DNA from: Welwitschia mirabilis
Lineage: Eukaryota; Gnetophyta; Gnetopsida; Welwitschiales
Reading direction: 5' to 3'
NCBI GenBank assembly: GCA_051453625.1
Contig: JBOZIK010000001.1
Location: 209,275,350-209,323,618, forward strand
DNA: 48,269 bases
The notes under the pieces were generated by a model that was not told the DNA's origin, did no database searches, and saw nothing but the letters and a program-made list of their open reading frames with translations. Made by a program: the position numbers and the translations under genes. Positions 1 through 11,724 of the stretch are shown in pieces (the stretch's first letter is position 1; the number at the start of each line of letters is the position of its first letter).

Positions 1-383
1 AGATGATTTCAAGCTCAAACGCTCCTCGCATATCCTTTTAAATGCGAGTCTATGGGGCTCAAAGCTCTCAATTAGGGAGGTCAAATAATGATACACCTCT
101 TCTACTTTAGAGAGAAGCAACTGCATTGGTGTACGTGATCAAGGAATAGGACGAGTTCAAGAATATTCTGCTCAAACTATTGCTTCTAATTTTTCCTTGT
201 TCTCTTGAATGACTTATTCTAATGGTTTCTCATGTTGATCTTGAATTACTAGAATTGCATAGGGACTATCATCATTTTGAAACGCTGCATTCTATGGTGG
301 TTGTGCTATAGGAGGTTAAGCAGGAAAGGGGTTCTTATAAATCTCAAGTTGTTCATTTGCAGCTGCTAAGATAGTGTCAAATT

Positions 384-591
384 NNNNNNNNNNNNNNNNN
401 NNNNNNNNNNNNNNNNNNNNNNNNNNNNNNNNNNNNNNNNNNNNNNNNNNNNNNNNNNNNNNNNNNNNNNNNNNNNNNNNNNNNNNNNNNNNNNNNNNNN
501 NNNNNNNNNNNNNNNNNNNNNNNNNNNNNNNNNNNNNNNNNNNNNNNNNNNNNNNNNNNNNNNNNNNNNNNNNNNNNNNNNNNNNNNNNNN
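384..591. other. Assembly gap (208 N)
   Basis: Run of N within the gypsy gag remnant. No flank duplication is visible here. Confidence 0.99.
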
Positions 592-885
592 ATACTTAAT
601 TTCGTGAAACTCCTTTTGGGTTGAGAAATTATGGTTTGATTTTGAGGCCTATTTTGGCCTTAATTTTGAGGCATATATGTCTGTTGTTGAGGTTGTAGTG
701 GCAGTCACTTGTCGCGGTGGAGGATAAAATGGTTGATGGTAAGTCGGTTGAAGAGCAAAAGCTTGTGGAGGAAAAGTGGCTTGAGGTGTCATTTGACACC
801 ATCATTAGGTTGCCCATCGGTTGGGGTGGGTGAACTGGTCGAATTGGTTAATTAATGACAGCAATGTTCTTTGGGTTACTGCCTC

Positions 886-1026
886 NNNNNNNNNNNNNNN
901 NNNNNNNNNNNNNNNNNNNNNNNNNNNNNNNNNNNNNNNNNNNNNNNNNNNNNNNNNNNNNNNNNNNNNNNNNNNNNNNNNNNNNNNNNNNNNNNNNNNN
1001 NNNNNNNNNNNNNNNNNNNNNNNNNN
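886..1026. other. Assembly gap (141 N)
   Basis: Run of N within the gypsy gag remnant, just after the capsid core on the minus strand. No flank duplication is visible. Confidence 0.99.
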
Positions 1027-2075
1027 GATTTTTTAAAATGTATGGAATGAAAGACTTGGCAAACAGATAAGCCATGTTGGAATCTGTAATGGAGATTTCC
1101 AGTTGTAAAGCAATGACCCTCCATCATCATGCATAAGCTTGTACTATTTCATTAAATTGTTGTTTCATTGTATTTGAGGTATCTAATGTCATTTTTTTTG
1201 TGATATTAATGGAGTAATGTTGAACAAACATTTCTAGTAATTATTTTAAACTTGTAATCAAATAAGTTGGTATTCTATGATACCATTTGAGGGCTTTTTA
1301 TTTCAAAGATCGACAAAATAGATGACAAGCTATGTTTCGTTTAATGTTGTACATATGATGTACATGTTTATAGTTTCTTACATGCATGATGGGGTCTTTT
1401 ACACCTATGAATTTCTCTAATTAAGGCATTTCACTAGGTGATATATTTTTATGAGGAATAGATGGATGAATCGGGGTATCACCAAAGTCAGAATCTAAAT
1501 AGCTTTTCTTGTTTTGAAGACCTCATTTTAGGTTATTAATAGCCTTTCAAATGGTTGTTAAATTACATTAATTAGAAGTTTTGTTTCCAACTTATCTATT
1601 TCTAGGTAATTCTTCTCCATGTGTGGATTACTTAAATAAGTTATCATCATCGTCAGCCTATTTCTTTGAGCCTTGTTCTTGTGTTTATTATTAGAGTTCT
1701 TGGTTTTCTTCATGACCCCATTCGTTAATAAACTCTTCATTGTTACTTTTTTCATAAAGGAGTTCATTCTGATGAGCTTTGACTCCTCTCTTAACTAGTT
1801 AATCCTAATCTTTTAGATGTCATAACACAAATTCGTTCACTAGGATGGACAAGGTATGGGTCTCAATAAGCTATATAGTCTAATGGTATAAAGCTCATCC
1901 ACAGTGAGCATAGAGGGGTTTTATTAAATGAGGAGTTTTTAAATCTCATCAAAAATACAGGCCTTTTTGCCTTTCATTAATACTAGCATTTTGGCTATTC
2001 TAAGTCAAGATAAGGCATTGAGAAAAGTAAATGTGAAATGTCTAATGAATATCTTAAAACCTACTAGAGGGTCCT

Positions 2076-2090
2076 TCTTCTAGCATCAAA
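2076..2090 (-). promoter_or_regulatory. Degraded primer-binding site, gypsy copy A
   Basis: Position equivalent to the primer-binding site of copy B. Read on the minus strand it is TTTGATGCTAGAAG, against TTTGGCGCTAGAAG in copy B. The differences fit CpG decay. It lies between the LTR end near 2093 and the gag leader. Confidence 0.5.
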
Positions 2091-2092
2091 TT

Positions 2093-3043
2093 GTTTACAA
2101 TATTTTTTATTTCCCGTAAGCGATGGATTAGTTCTAATGTTATGCAATGATAGGTGACTTTGGTGGTTTGACAACAATTTAAATGAGTTTAAGCTAAACT
2201 TAATAACTTAACCTAGTTTAATTGATTTTGACTAACTTTAACCATTTAACTAGGTTAACTGAATTTTATTAACTTTGATTGACTTTAACTAGTTTGACTG
2301 TGATTGACTGATTTCGTTTTGATGGAGTTTAGGAACTTGGCCCTGGCGTTGTAACATTTTAGTGAAAATTTAAATGAATATAACTGAGTTTTAATTTAAA
2401 AATCTATAACTTAATAATGATAAAAACTCCAATGAAAATTTTTTTCCTTTTCAGAATATAGAAATTTTTGTGATTTTTTTCTTTTTTGATTTTAAGAGAA
2501 TGAAAAATTAGCAAAGTGGGGTGCCAATAATAATGAAAATTTAATGCCTAAACTAGACAAAGACTAGATTTTAAACATGATTTTCAAAATTAAAAAAGAA
2601 AATCCCCTTAAAATTAAAGGGGAAAATTATTTTTTGTAAATATAAGATGTAATCCTAATTAATAGTTTTGAAAGAAAAATCCTATCTAAGAAAAAATTTT
2701 CCTAAGTTTTTTTAAAAAAAAGATTTTGAAATGTATAACTTATTAAAAAATATATTTAAATGGACCCTTTCTCTTTTTAAAAAAAAAGCATTTACAAAAT
2801 AAAAATTAAAAAATTACAAATTAAAAAAAGAACATGGACTTTTTTCCCTTTTTGCTCCTTCCTTGGCTAGCCCCTTCTGTTGCGTTCCCACCGTTTTCTA
2901 CTTGTGTGTTTTCTTTTGTTTCTCCTTGTGTTCTCTTATTGATGTGCTCTGTGTTTTTCTTTTCTTATTGATCCCTCTGTTTTCCTATTGATGCACTCTT
3001 CTTTTCAACTACACCTCTATCCACTCCCTTGTTCTCTCGCGTT
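2093..3043 (-). mobile_element. Ty3/gypsy 5' LTR, copy A (partial)
   Basis: LTR of the gypsy element, minus strand, whose inner end lies just before the primer-binding site. It aligns with the LTR of copy B through the TTTGACT-rich stretch, the conserved block at about 2330-2560, and the A-rich tract up to about 2850. The outer boundary is not defined; the purine-rich stretch (minus strand) at 2870-3043 is probably still LTR. A TATA-like A/T run lies at about 2735-2760. The sequence is AT-rich and poor in CpG compared with copy B. Confidence 0.6.
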
Positions 3044-3143
3044 NNNNNNNNNNNNNNNNNNNNNNNNNNNNNNNNNNNNNNNNNNNNNNNNNNNNNNNNN
3101 NNNNNNNNNNNNNNNNNNNNNNNNNNNNNNNNNNNNNNNNNNN
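3044..3143. other. Assembly gap (100 N, unknown size)
   Basis: A placeholder-length gap separating gypsy copy B gag from the outer part of the copy A LTR. Confidence 0.99.
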
Positions 3144-3410
3144 CTCTTCATTGTTGCTTTTTTCATGAAGGAGTTCATTCTGACGAGCTTGACTACTTTC
3201 TTGACTGGTTAGTCCAAATCTTTTGGATGCTATGACACGAATTCGTTCACTAGGATGGACAAGGTATGGGTCCCAATACGCTCTGTAGTCCATGATGGCG
3301 AGAAGCTCATATGCAGCGAGCGTAGAGGGGTCTTATTGAATGAGGAGTTTGTACATCTCCTCAGAAATGCAGGCCTTTTTGCCTCTCGTTGATAGTGGCA
3401 TTTTGGCCAT
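3144..3410 (-). pseudogene. Gypsy gag N-terminus, copy B (truncated at gap)
   Basis: Minus-strand reading frame starting at the ATG at 3410 (MAKMPLSTRGKKACISEE) and running about 89 codons to the gap, with one in-frame stop at 3333-3335. After the stop it continues as a clean frame containing WDPYLVHPSERIRVIASKRF. The same segment in copy A (about 2000-1734) is riddled with stops. Its position directly after LTR, primer-binding site and leader makes it the start of gag. I know of no function for this N-terminal part beyond gag. It is much better preserved than copy A. Confidence 0.65.
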
Positions 3411-3488
3411 TCTAAGTCAAGATAAGGCATTGGGAAAAGTGAATGCGAAATGTCCAACGAACAATTTAAAAACCCACTAGAAGGGGCC

Positions 3489-3505
3489 TACTTCTAGCGC
3501 CAAAC
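3489..3505 (-). promoter_or_regulatory. Primer-binding site, gypsy copy B
   Basis: On the minus strand the sequence TTTGGCGCTAGAAGTAGGC follows an LTR end of ..GTAAACA. A TGGCGC-type start a few bases after the LTR is the usual plant gypsy primer-binding site. The tRNA was not identified. Confidence 0.65.
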
Positions 3506-4965
3506 TGTTTACGAGATTTCTTGTCTCCCGCAAATGGTGGATTAGTTCTAATGTTATGCAATGATAGGTGACTTTGGTGGTTTGATGGCGATTTGAACGA
3601 GTCTAAGCTAAACTTAACAACTTGACTTTGTTTGACTAAAGTTCACCAACTTTGACTATGTTTGACTCTAGTTGACTAACTTTGACTTACTTTGACTGAC
3701 TTTGTTTGACTCATTTTGACTAATTTTGACTAACTTTAACCGTTTAAGTAGGTTGACTAAATTTAATTAACTTTGACTAAGCTTTGACTAACTTTGACTA
3801 GTTTGACTGTGATTGACTAGATTTCATTCTGACAGAGTTTGGGAACTTAGCCCTGACGTTGTGACATTTTCTTGCAATTTATTTAGGCCTAAATTTTTTG
3901 CCTATAGCGAAAATTTAAATGTATATAACTGAAATCTAATCTAAAAATTTGGGACTTAATAATGATAAAAATCTAACAAGATATTTTTTTCCTTTTTCAG
4001 AATATAGAAATTTTTGTGATTTTTTTTTGGTGATTTTAAGAGAACGAAAGATGAGCAAAGTGGGGTGCCAATAATAATGCGAATTTAATGCCTAAACTAG
4101 ACAAAAACTAGATTTAAACATGATTTCAAAATTTAAAAAAAAAAAGAAAGAAAGATTTTCCCCCAAAACAGAAAAATTATTTTATGTAAACATAAGATAA
4201 TGATTTAATCATAATTAATACTTTTAAAAGGAAAACTCCAATCTAAGAAAAATATTTTCCTAAGTTTTTTTAAAAAAATTCAAATATATAACTTTATAAA
4301 AAAACTATTTAAATGGCCCCCTTTTTTTAAAAAAAAGCTTTGAGAAATTAAAAAAACATTAAAATAAAAATAAAAATCGAACTTAAAAGACCTGGATTCT
4401 CTCCCGCAGTTTTTTTTGTTTTTATCTGTTCTTCCCCCAAATGACCTCGTGTTCTTTTCTTCAGTGTTATGTCTCTTCTTCGCCCCTCTTCCTTTTTGTA
4501 TGCAGTGGAGCCTCGTCCGCCACAAAAGCGCACAGAGCAGTTTGGAGGATGAGAAATCGAAGAGGGCTTTGATTCGCGTGATCTGTTTGCGGTTGAAGAC
4601 AAAAGCGCGTAGGCTAGTCCTGGATGTTGGCGTGATAGTGGTTCTGTATTTGTTGTCGTCTTCGTTGTATGTATGCAAGAGCACAGCGATTCCCTTTCCC
4701 ACAGCAGTCGGGCAGACACCATGGTGAAGGGCAAGGAGGATGGATGAGCGAGAGAGATTGAAAGATATGCAAGTTCTCTCAAAAACCGCACGCGATCGAT
4801 CCAGTCACATATCATGTGGTCAAATCTCCTCAGGCGAAAATATATCCTCTGCCTCTTTTCATCGCATTGCGTTGGTTTCTGGGCACCTTGTTTTCTGGTG
4901 TCGCCCTCCACCAACAGCAGCCCTCTACAGTGCCTAGGGGCGTGCATCGTCGTCACATGACACAT
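3506..4965 (-). mobile_element. Ty3/gypsy 5' LTR, copy B
   Basis: Minus-strand LTR ending near 3506. From inner to outer end it holds a TTTGACT-rich stretch (3600-3835), a block shared with copy A (3836-4100), an A-rich tract with a TATA-like TTTATAAAG on the minus strand (about 4290-4300), and a CpG-rich segment (4480-4960). The outer edge is set by the change to AT-rich, CpG-poor sequence near 4965; I did not find a clear terminal TG with flanking duplication. A 205-codon minus-strand open frame at 4348-4965 lies in the CpG-rich part and has no recognised domain, so I treat it as chance. Confidence 0.55.
3600..3835. repeat. TTTGACT-rich degenerate tandem repeat in gypsy LTR
   Basis: About 20 copies of TTGAC or close variants occur within some 230 bp, often as TTTGACTAACT-like units. 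The same stretch in copy A (about 2175-2310) has fewer units. TTGAC is the core of the plant W-box bound by WRKY factors; that the array acts this way is inference only. Confidence 0.7.
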
Positions 4966-7585
4966 GGTAGTTTTTAATTTTGTGCATACAACAAGATTTA
5001 TTTTTCCAATGCATGTTAAACGTTATTCAATGCATGTTTCAAATTAAGCAAATATCATTATGAGCCTATGAAAGACTAAGAAGGAACTAGTATGAGGAAA
5101 TGAAGTTTGTAATTAACCTTGTCAATTAAGCTAGAAAATTACCCAATGGATATCGTGTCTCCTTGTAATTCCATCACTCTATTATTCAACACAACAATGT
5201 CGATTATCACTCAATTTTGTCTAACTTGTGAATGTTATATATCACTCAATCTTATCTAATTTAATGTGGTCATATTAGTTTGTGTATAATGATATGCATG
5301 GTCTTTGACCAATTGGTTCAAGGATGTTTGTTTCTCCTTTATCTAGATATAGAGCCCCTTCATCTCTTGTAAATTCATGCATCTCATGTAAGTGCTGCCC
5401 CAATTCCTTCTCATTCTCTCCATCATCTTCTTCTCTCATCCTCTTGCTTTTGAATGTGTAATTTGGAGCTTGAAGCTTGAAGCTAAAAATCCTAGAAGAG
5501 CTTAGGCCTTCATCAAATGATGAAATCTTCATCAAATCACCATCAAAAAGTAGTCATCAAGAATTCACTATTCCCAGTAAGCTGACTCACTTATTTTGTT
5601 CTTGTCTTGTCTCTTTAAGCCATTTGTATGTTTTTATTATAGTATTCCTTTCATTGTCATTATCCCTCTTGTTATGTTCAAGCCAAAATAAGGGAAAATT
5701 ATAAGGGATTAGGTTCACTTTAATGTTTGATTACCTATAATACTGCATTATGGATATTCAATGCAGTTTATGACTTTTTATGTATCACATATGTATTAGA
5801 TTTCTTTCCTTAAGTTGATACTAACTACTCCTTAAATTCATTAATGCTAGAAAATCCTTCATGTTGAGTCATAAGACTCAACTGAAAGAAGAAAGAAATT
5901 AAATTGTTCTCTTTAATTTAATTTTTGTGCATACTTTTTCCTCAATAAACGTTATTTTTATTCTCGAGTATTTCTTGTATATATTCTCTAGACTATCGAA
6001 TAAGTATAAAGCGAGCTTTAGTATCATTTTTATCAATTATAGTTACCACAAATTCATCTAAGAAATTTTATCTTCTTTGCTTAGCAAAAGTTCGAAATTT
6101 GTAAAATAGAACGATAAGTTTAAAACATTATAACTTGCTAAGAATTAAACAAAACTCAATGAGACCTTTTTACAAGTTTAGGATTACGTTAAGCTCATAA
6201 ATATTCAAAAATAGGTTTTTTCCTAAAGTTAAATAATTCTTTAAAATTTATTTTATGATAATATCATAATAATCAAAATAGAATCAGCAGACAATTAATT
6301 TGATTTTTCGAAAATAAACATTTCATCTTTTATGACAGATAAGTGGTCTAGATTGTGAAGGTTTTCATAATCTCTCCAATGAGTCCTTAGTCACTTAAGA
6401 ATGCCAACTAGTCTTAAAAGAGTTATGAACTTTTTAAGGTCATATCATTATATCGACTCAGAAAAATTTGACCATTTTCACTCTCAAAGTATCACCTTAA
6501 TATTTTGTATATTAATAGGAATCCAAATGTTAGAAAATTAATTTATGTACATCCTATTAGAAGTCTAGTTTAAGAAAAATTAGTAGAATAAGTTCTTAGA
6601 TTTATAAATAATTAATTATGAATTTTACAAACTAATAGCTCTCTAAGAGCTTAAAAATCAATAATTAATGCCATTAGGTGTAAAAAATTATGTATTAAAT
6701 ACACATCAGTAACTCAAGACTTGATAATAATTGAAATAATTCCATTTCGCATTATTTTTATTTGATATTCTTTAGTAAGTGACAAGATATACCTTTCTTG
6801 TTAAGGTCTTAAATGTTAGTTGAAATTTTCTATTCTTAACTAAGTTTGATTGTATAATTAGTTAAGAAATGTGTACTTTAGCTTATACTTCCTTTACTTT
6901 GGCATGTTCTTCATGTTTTCTATATAGACAATCTACATTCCTATTGTAGTTCCTATTACTTTTATTTAAATGCAAATACTTACAAATCCTTATAAGCATT
7001 AGATGTTATTATTCATACTTCATTTGTAGGCATGTTCTGTGCTTCTATTTTTTTAATTAATCATATTATCATGTTAAGTAATGATAATTTACTAGTTGCT
7101 TATGGGAAAAGAAGTTATAAGATTAACATTGTTTCATGCATAGGACATCATGTTTAAATATAACTATAAGGGACTATCTTGATTTATTTTGAAGGTAATA
7201 TTATTGAAAATATAGAAAAAATAAGTGTTTTTTTTTTAATTAACTCTCTTGCTTTCAATTGTTTTATTTAAACAAATACAAATGTTTTCTAGAGTATCAA
7301 ATGAAGTTTCATGTTTGTTTTTCTTTTCATATACAAATGGTGTTTAAATAAAATACTCCTAAGGAACATTGAATTTTTTAAGTAAATAATCAATTAAACA
7401 ATTATCTTAAATATGGTTCTATACATGCATTTGTGTGTAATGTATGCATCAAACATTAACTAAATTAAGATAGTCCTAATAATTATAATCCCCATACTTG
7501 GACTTCATCCCAAAGGTGGGTTGTATTGTATATTAATATGTAAAATCCTTCTAGAAGTCGATTCATCAAATTTTAGATACAACAC
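4966..7585. other. AT-rich sequence, no gene seen
   Basis: No reading frame with recognisable homology. The part at 5290-5700 is pyrimidine-rich with short repeats of catcaaatgatgaaatcttc type and resembles an LTR or leader, but no termini were found. The rest (5700-7585) is AT-rich with no structure I can support. Confidence 0.5.
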
Positions 7586-7589
7586 AGCA

Positions 7590-8816
7590 CATTTTGCAAA
7601 ATCAAATGTTAATGCCTAGAAAGCATCGTTTGAACAATGCTAGACTAGCTATTAAGGAAACAACATCATCCTGACAAAAGAATGAGAAGCCAAAGTCCTA
7701 TAAAAGATTGATTAAAATAAGAATAAAGCTTGCATTACAACTCAACAATAACAATTTATACATATGATCAAAAGAGAACCAAGAAATGTTTGGAAGCTTT
7801 TTAGTTTAGAAGATCAAAAGCACACAATTTTTCTTTTACAGAAATTTGAGATTTTTATAGCAAATCATTTACATATGAAGGAGATTCAATACATGCAAGT
7901 GCTCTAGGTAACCCTAAGGAGCTTAAGTAGGGAGTTAAGCAGCCAGCTAGAGCTAGAGCATGATTGCAAATGGACTACTTTCAGAACTCCTAAAATGGGG
8001 AGGAAATACTTCTTCTATAGGAATTTGGAAAGTACTCAAGAAAGCTTTACAGGAAGGCTTGAATAAGAATTGTTATTAGCAACATCTTTACTAAATTGTT
8101 GCATAGTCAAAGTAAATTGCTTCCATTACAACAAGCCGATTGAAATAGTAACTTCACATGAATATTTGGTTTTCCACTACTCCCATTACAAGGTAGAAAA
8201 GCTTTATATCAATTATGAGATAAATGCAAACAAGTAAGGATTTTGGCATGGAAAGCAAGGAAACAATTCTTAAGTCAGTAATGCTCCATGGCTGTGCAAT
8301 GTGGGGACCAAGCTTGGCAAAGAAATCATGGAAGCACCTTAAAGCAATCCAAAAACATGTTCTAACTTCTGAATTTTAGGTTAAGGCTCACACCCCTTAT
8401 CATATTTTGTTGTTTGAAGCACAACTAAAGCAATGTCTCATTTTATTGCTTATGCATAAGCAATTATGCATTGAAAAGAAAGAAACACGATTTGTGAAAT
8501 TTCCAAAAGCAATCTTGGAAGCTACCCAAGATAAAGGATGGTTCTATGAAGGAAAAGAATGGCTGAAACAATGGAACATTGCGTTGGAGGATTTACAATG
8601 TCATATAGAGAACATTTGTTGCATGGTCAAAATAAAGTGCTCCAAGAGCTTTTGTGGAACGTAGGGAGCAAAAACAAATTTAATCTTAAATAAATTTTCA
8701 AAGGACACGTTGACCAAGATCCACATTACTTGAGTGCCAAAATTCCATCTAGGATTAAAGGTCTAATTAGTATAATGCAAATGAGTTCTCAATAGTTTTA
8801 GCTAAAGAGAAACAAA
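7590..8816 (+). pseudogene. LINE-1: non-LTR reverse transcriptase remnant
   Basis: Plus-strand remnant of the ORF2 of a LINE. Recognisable parts in order: linker before RT (about 7620-7720), start of RT (about 7960-8075, WKVLKKALQEGLNK), thumb region (8158-8200, EYLVFHYSHYKV), and the C-terminal region from 8281 (MLHGCAMWGPSLAKKSWKHL). The frame from 8281 to 8664 is open apart from one TAG at 8377-8379. The central RT palm is missing between about 8075 and 8110, so it is internally deleted. An extra 110 bp or so lies at about 7725-7835 compared with LINE-2. It runs into the gap at 8817. It belongs to the same family as LINE-2 on the other strand. Confidence 0.8.
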
Positions 8817-9811
8817 NNNNNNNNNNNNNNNNNNNNNNNNNNNNNNNNNNNNNNNNNNNNNNNNNNNNNNNNNNNNNNNNNNNNNNNNNNNNNNNNNNNN
8901 NNNNNNNNNNNNNNNNNNNNNNNNNNNNNNNNNNNNNNNNNNNNNNNNNNNNNNNNNNNNNNNNNNNNNNNNNNNNNNNNNNNNNNNNNNNNNNNNNNNN
9001 NNNNNNNNNNNNNNNNNNNNNNNNNNNNNNNNNNNNNNNNNNNNNNNNNNNNNNNNNNNNNNNNNNNNNNNNNNNNNNNNNNNNNNNNNNNNNNNNNNNN
9101 NNNNNNNNNNNNNNNNNNNNNNNNNNNNNNNNNNNNNNNNNNNNNNNNNNNNNNNNNNNNNNNNNNNNNNNNNNNNNNNNNNNNNNNNNNNNNNNNNNNN
9201 NNNNNNNNNNNNNNNNNNNNNNNNNNNNNNNNNNNNNNNNNNNNNNNNNNNNNNNNNNNNNNNNNNNNNNNNNNNNNNNNNNNNNNNNNNNNNNNNNNNN
9301 NNNNNNNNNNNNNNNNNNNNNNNNNNNNNNNNNNNNNNNNNNNNNNNNNNNNNNNNNNNNNNNNNNNNNNNNNNNNNNNNNNNNNNNNNNNNNNNNNNNN
9401 NNNNNNNNNNNNNNNNNNNNNNNNNNNNNNNNNNNNNNNNNNNNNNNNNNNNNNNNNNNNNNNNNNNNNNNNNNNNNNNNNNNNNNNNNNNNNNNNNNNN
9501 NNNNNNNNNNNNNNNNNNNNNNNNNNNNNNNNNNNNNNNNNNNNNNNNNNNNNNNNNNNNNNNNNNNNNNNNNNNNNNNNNNNNNNNNNNNNNNNNNNNN
9601 NNNNNNNNNNNNNNNNNNNNNNNNNNNNNNNNNNNNNNNNNNNNNNNNNNNNNNNNNNNNNNNNNNNNNNNNNNNNNNNNNNNNNNNNNNNNNNNNNNNN
9701 NNNNNNNNNNNNNNNNNNNNNNNNNNNNNNNNNNNNNNNNNNNNNNNNNNNNNNNNNNNNNNNNNNNNNNNNNNNNNNNNNNNNNNNNNNNNNNNNNNNN
9801 NNNNNNNNNNN
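8817..9811. other. Assembly gap (995 N)
   Basis: Run of N after LINE-1. No flank duplication is seen. Confidence 0.99.
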
Positions 9812-10371
9812 TTTTTGACATGTACATTAATCCTGTCCAATAGATCACATGGGTCTTTTTCTAAATGAATAAAATATCAGTTTCAATTTCAGTGTCACTT
9901 TCAATATCCCAAGCCCCTTGGATCAAAGGATTGTATTGCATCATCATGGGATGCTTTAAGTAAGTGAGGATCATTAGTAAGCATGCATCCACTTCACATA
10001 TCACCTTTCACCTAGCTTAGCTTGTGGTAGACTGAGGTGACGTTCAAGCTTATAAAGTCGAGGTGAGCCATGTTTGTTATAATTCAAGACCCAAAGTATA
10101 ACCAACTCATTAACCCAATATAATACATATCTCTATGTGTTGTAAAGTAGGTAGATATATAGGACATGAAAGTATAACATTCTTATTGTTTGTAAACCAA
10201 AAAACTCATCTATTGTAAGTTCCATATGCTTATTTTCTAAATAATCTCATGATAAATTATAAGTAGTTACTAATTGTAGGTTCCACTAAGCTTTCAAAAT
10301 AATTAAATTGTAGAAGAATAAAAAGGTAAAAAAATAGTGCTAAGAAGGGTAATCTAAGTCAAGGTGTTACA
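9812..10371 (-). mobile_element. Possible LTR start inserted in copia element B
   Basis: Copia B integrase similarity stops at about 10375. On the minus strand the next bases are TGTAACACC, a common start of plant gypsy LTRs. The remaining sequence to the gap has no coding similarity. The candidate target site is AATTG at 10372-10376; the other end is hidden by the gap. Tentative. Confidence 0.3.
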
Positions 10372-11719
10372 AATTGTGCCCACAACTTATAAACTTTGTT
10401 TATCTTTACCATCACCAAGAAACACAATTTACCTTCATTTTCCAACTTGGACTTATTTTACAAGTTTACATAAGCCTCACATGAAAATATCCTAAGTTGT
10501 GAATAAAACTGAACCCCAAATCCAAAATCAACTCTAGATCTCTACCATCCAATGTTAAGTGTGAAGTCTTTTTCAACAAGTAAACATTCATGTTGGTTAT
10601 TTCTGTCCAAAAACTCTTAGGTAACTTCTCTCCAATATCATCTTGTAATACCCTTCTACAACTTTGTTTTCTTGTAGTTTTCTTAACTTTGTTTTCTTGT
10701 AGTTTTCTTATGCACCACTATCACACCATTGGAAATCAGGTCAAACTCATAGAACATTATTTATATCCATTGTCAATCTTTCTAGACTCTATTTCAACAT
10801 AGGTCTTGAACATCTTGAAATTTCAAAAGCTTGACCCATCCCTTTGAAGGCACAAAATCAAATGTTTACTCTATAATTATCAATGAGAATAAAAAAATAA
10901 TTTTCACAGTCGCAATTGCAAAAAAAAACCGAACCAAGAGGATCCACCTACACAAGCCCTAAAAGGATTTCAAAGTTGAGAAATCACTCCTCCTGAAGTA
11001 CACATGCTTACCTAGCCCACCATGTAATCTTTGCCGACATCTAAAATTAGAGGCTCTACACAAATGTCAAAGCTTTTATGCCACATGAAAGGATCTTTCT
11101 CTTAAATCGCCCATGTGTGGTCATTACTTTGAAACATCATCATATAGATGAAACCATCCTTGGTTTCTTTTGCAAGGGTCATGACACCCATGCCAAGTTT
11201 CCATTTTCCATCTCCAAACATACTTGTGAACCAACTTTATGTAGTGCCCTACGAAGAAAGGATTTTTCACATAATAAAAACAAAGAGACATCTAACAAGG
11301 TAAGCACCTAATCATTCAAAGGTTTAAGCCCACCAAATCCAATCACATGAATTCAATAAACGTGATTACAACCCAAATACAGAAAACTTTAGAAACACTT
11401 TTGCAATCTATAAACATTTTAAATGATACTCTTGAATTGAACGTTCAAGTGGAAGAATTTAATTAGCGGAAACATGCTTCTGCAACTAGTATGACAACGC
11501 CATCATCTGCCACCTTTGACTGATGTAAATCAGCACCCTCCTAGAGTTTTTATTCATCTTTGCCTCACGTCTCTAGAAAGCATTCCTATGATGTCCCTTT
11601 TCTTACAATGGTAGAATTCTTTTAACACAAATATCAACCTTGCTTCTTCTCTTGCTTCTTTTTTATTGGAATTCTCTAAAGGTTGAAAGCCCTCTTTCAT
11701 GAATGGCAAAGAGCTGACT
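10372..11719 (-). pseudogene. Copia element B: gag end, protease and integrase remnant
   Basis: Minus-strand Ty1/copia pol remnant. In order from right to left: a zinc-knuckle-like stretch (about 11625-11590, FYHCKKRDIIGML), a protease-like motif (about 11465-11418, TFNSRVSFKMF where TF.DSG.SFHM is usual), the pre-integrase region around 11090, and integrase. The integrase C-terminal part is clearest: LPKSFWTE near 10590 and FSCEAYVNL near 10500-10470, followed by KLEKMKVNCVS. Many stops and frameshifts. Its gag lies at 21974-22480 on the far side of element A, which inserted between the two. The aspartate of the protease is changed to asparagine. Confidence 0.75.
10661..10710. repeat. Perfect 25-bp tandem duplication
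   Basis: The unit actttgttttcttgtagttttctta occurs twice with no mismatch and no spacer, inside the decayed integrase of element B. Its perfection shows that it is recent compared with its surroundings. Confidence 0.9.
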
Positions 11720-11724
11720 ACATT
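11720..11724. repeat. Left target-site duplication of element A (ACATT)
   Basis: Five bases directly outside the 3' LTR of element A. They match ATATT at 21969-21973 outside the 5' LTR except for one C/T transition, as expected for an old copia insertion. Confidence 0.75.

Larger units (their letters stand above)
1..2005 (-). pseudogene. Ty3/gypsy gag remnant (copy A)
   Basis: Degraded gag (structural capsid) gene of a Ty3/gypsy LTR retrotransposon, read on the minus strand from about 2005 down to the window edge and interrupted by two gaps. The capsid core is recognisable at about 1420-1120: GVKDPIMHVRNYKHV, then KALKWYHRIP, then NTMKQQFNEIVQAY. These match the order of the plant retrotransposon gag domain (F-x-G-x-x-DP..H, then a WY motif, then F..Y..). 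A proline- and glutamine-rich linker follows at about 800-690. There are many in-frame stops and at least one frameshift, so it is non-functional. Protease and RT would lie left of the window. The family is confident; the lineage within gypsy is not. Confidence 0.8.
1734..4400 (-). repeat. Direct repeat of a gypsy 5' region (two copies, offset about 1410 bp)
   Basis: About 1734-2850 and 3144-4400 are diverged direct copies of the same segment: LTR, primer-binding site, leader and gag N-terminus. Shared landmarks include the stretch starting ttcgttcactaggatggaca at 1833 and 3243, and ttctaatgttatgcaatga at 2132 and 3546. Copy B stops at the gap edge at 3144, while copy A continues into gag. 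The divergence is far above allelic level, so these are two insertions or an old duplication, not two haplotypes. Confidence 0.85.

Noticed and set aside
4348-4965. 205-codon minus-strand open frame in the gypsy LTR
   Set aside because: No recognisable domain. It lies in a GC-rich LTR segment where stop codons are rare, and overlapping frames on both strands are also open.
8767-9848. Long open frames spanning the N gaps (also at 29244-30119, 32595-33707 and 11801-12199)
   Set aside because: They are open only because N codons are read as X. The real flanking codons are few and carry no signal.
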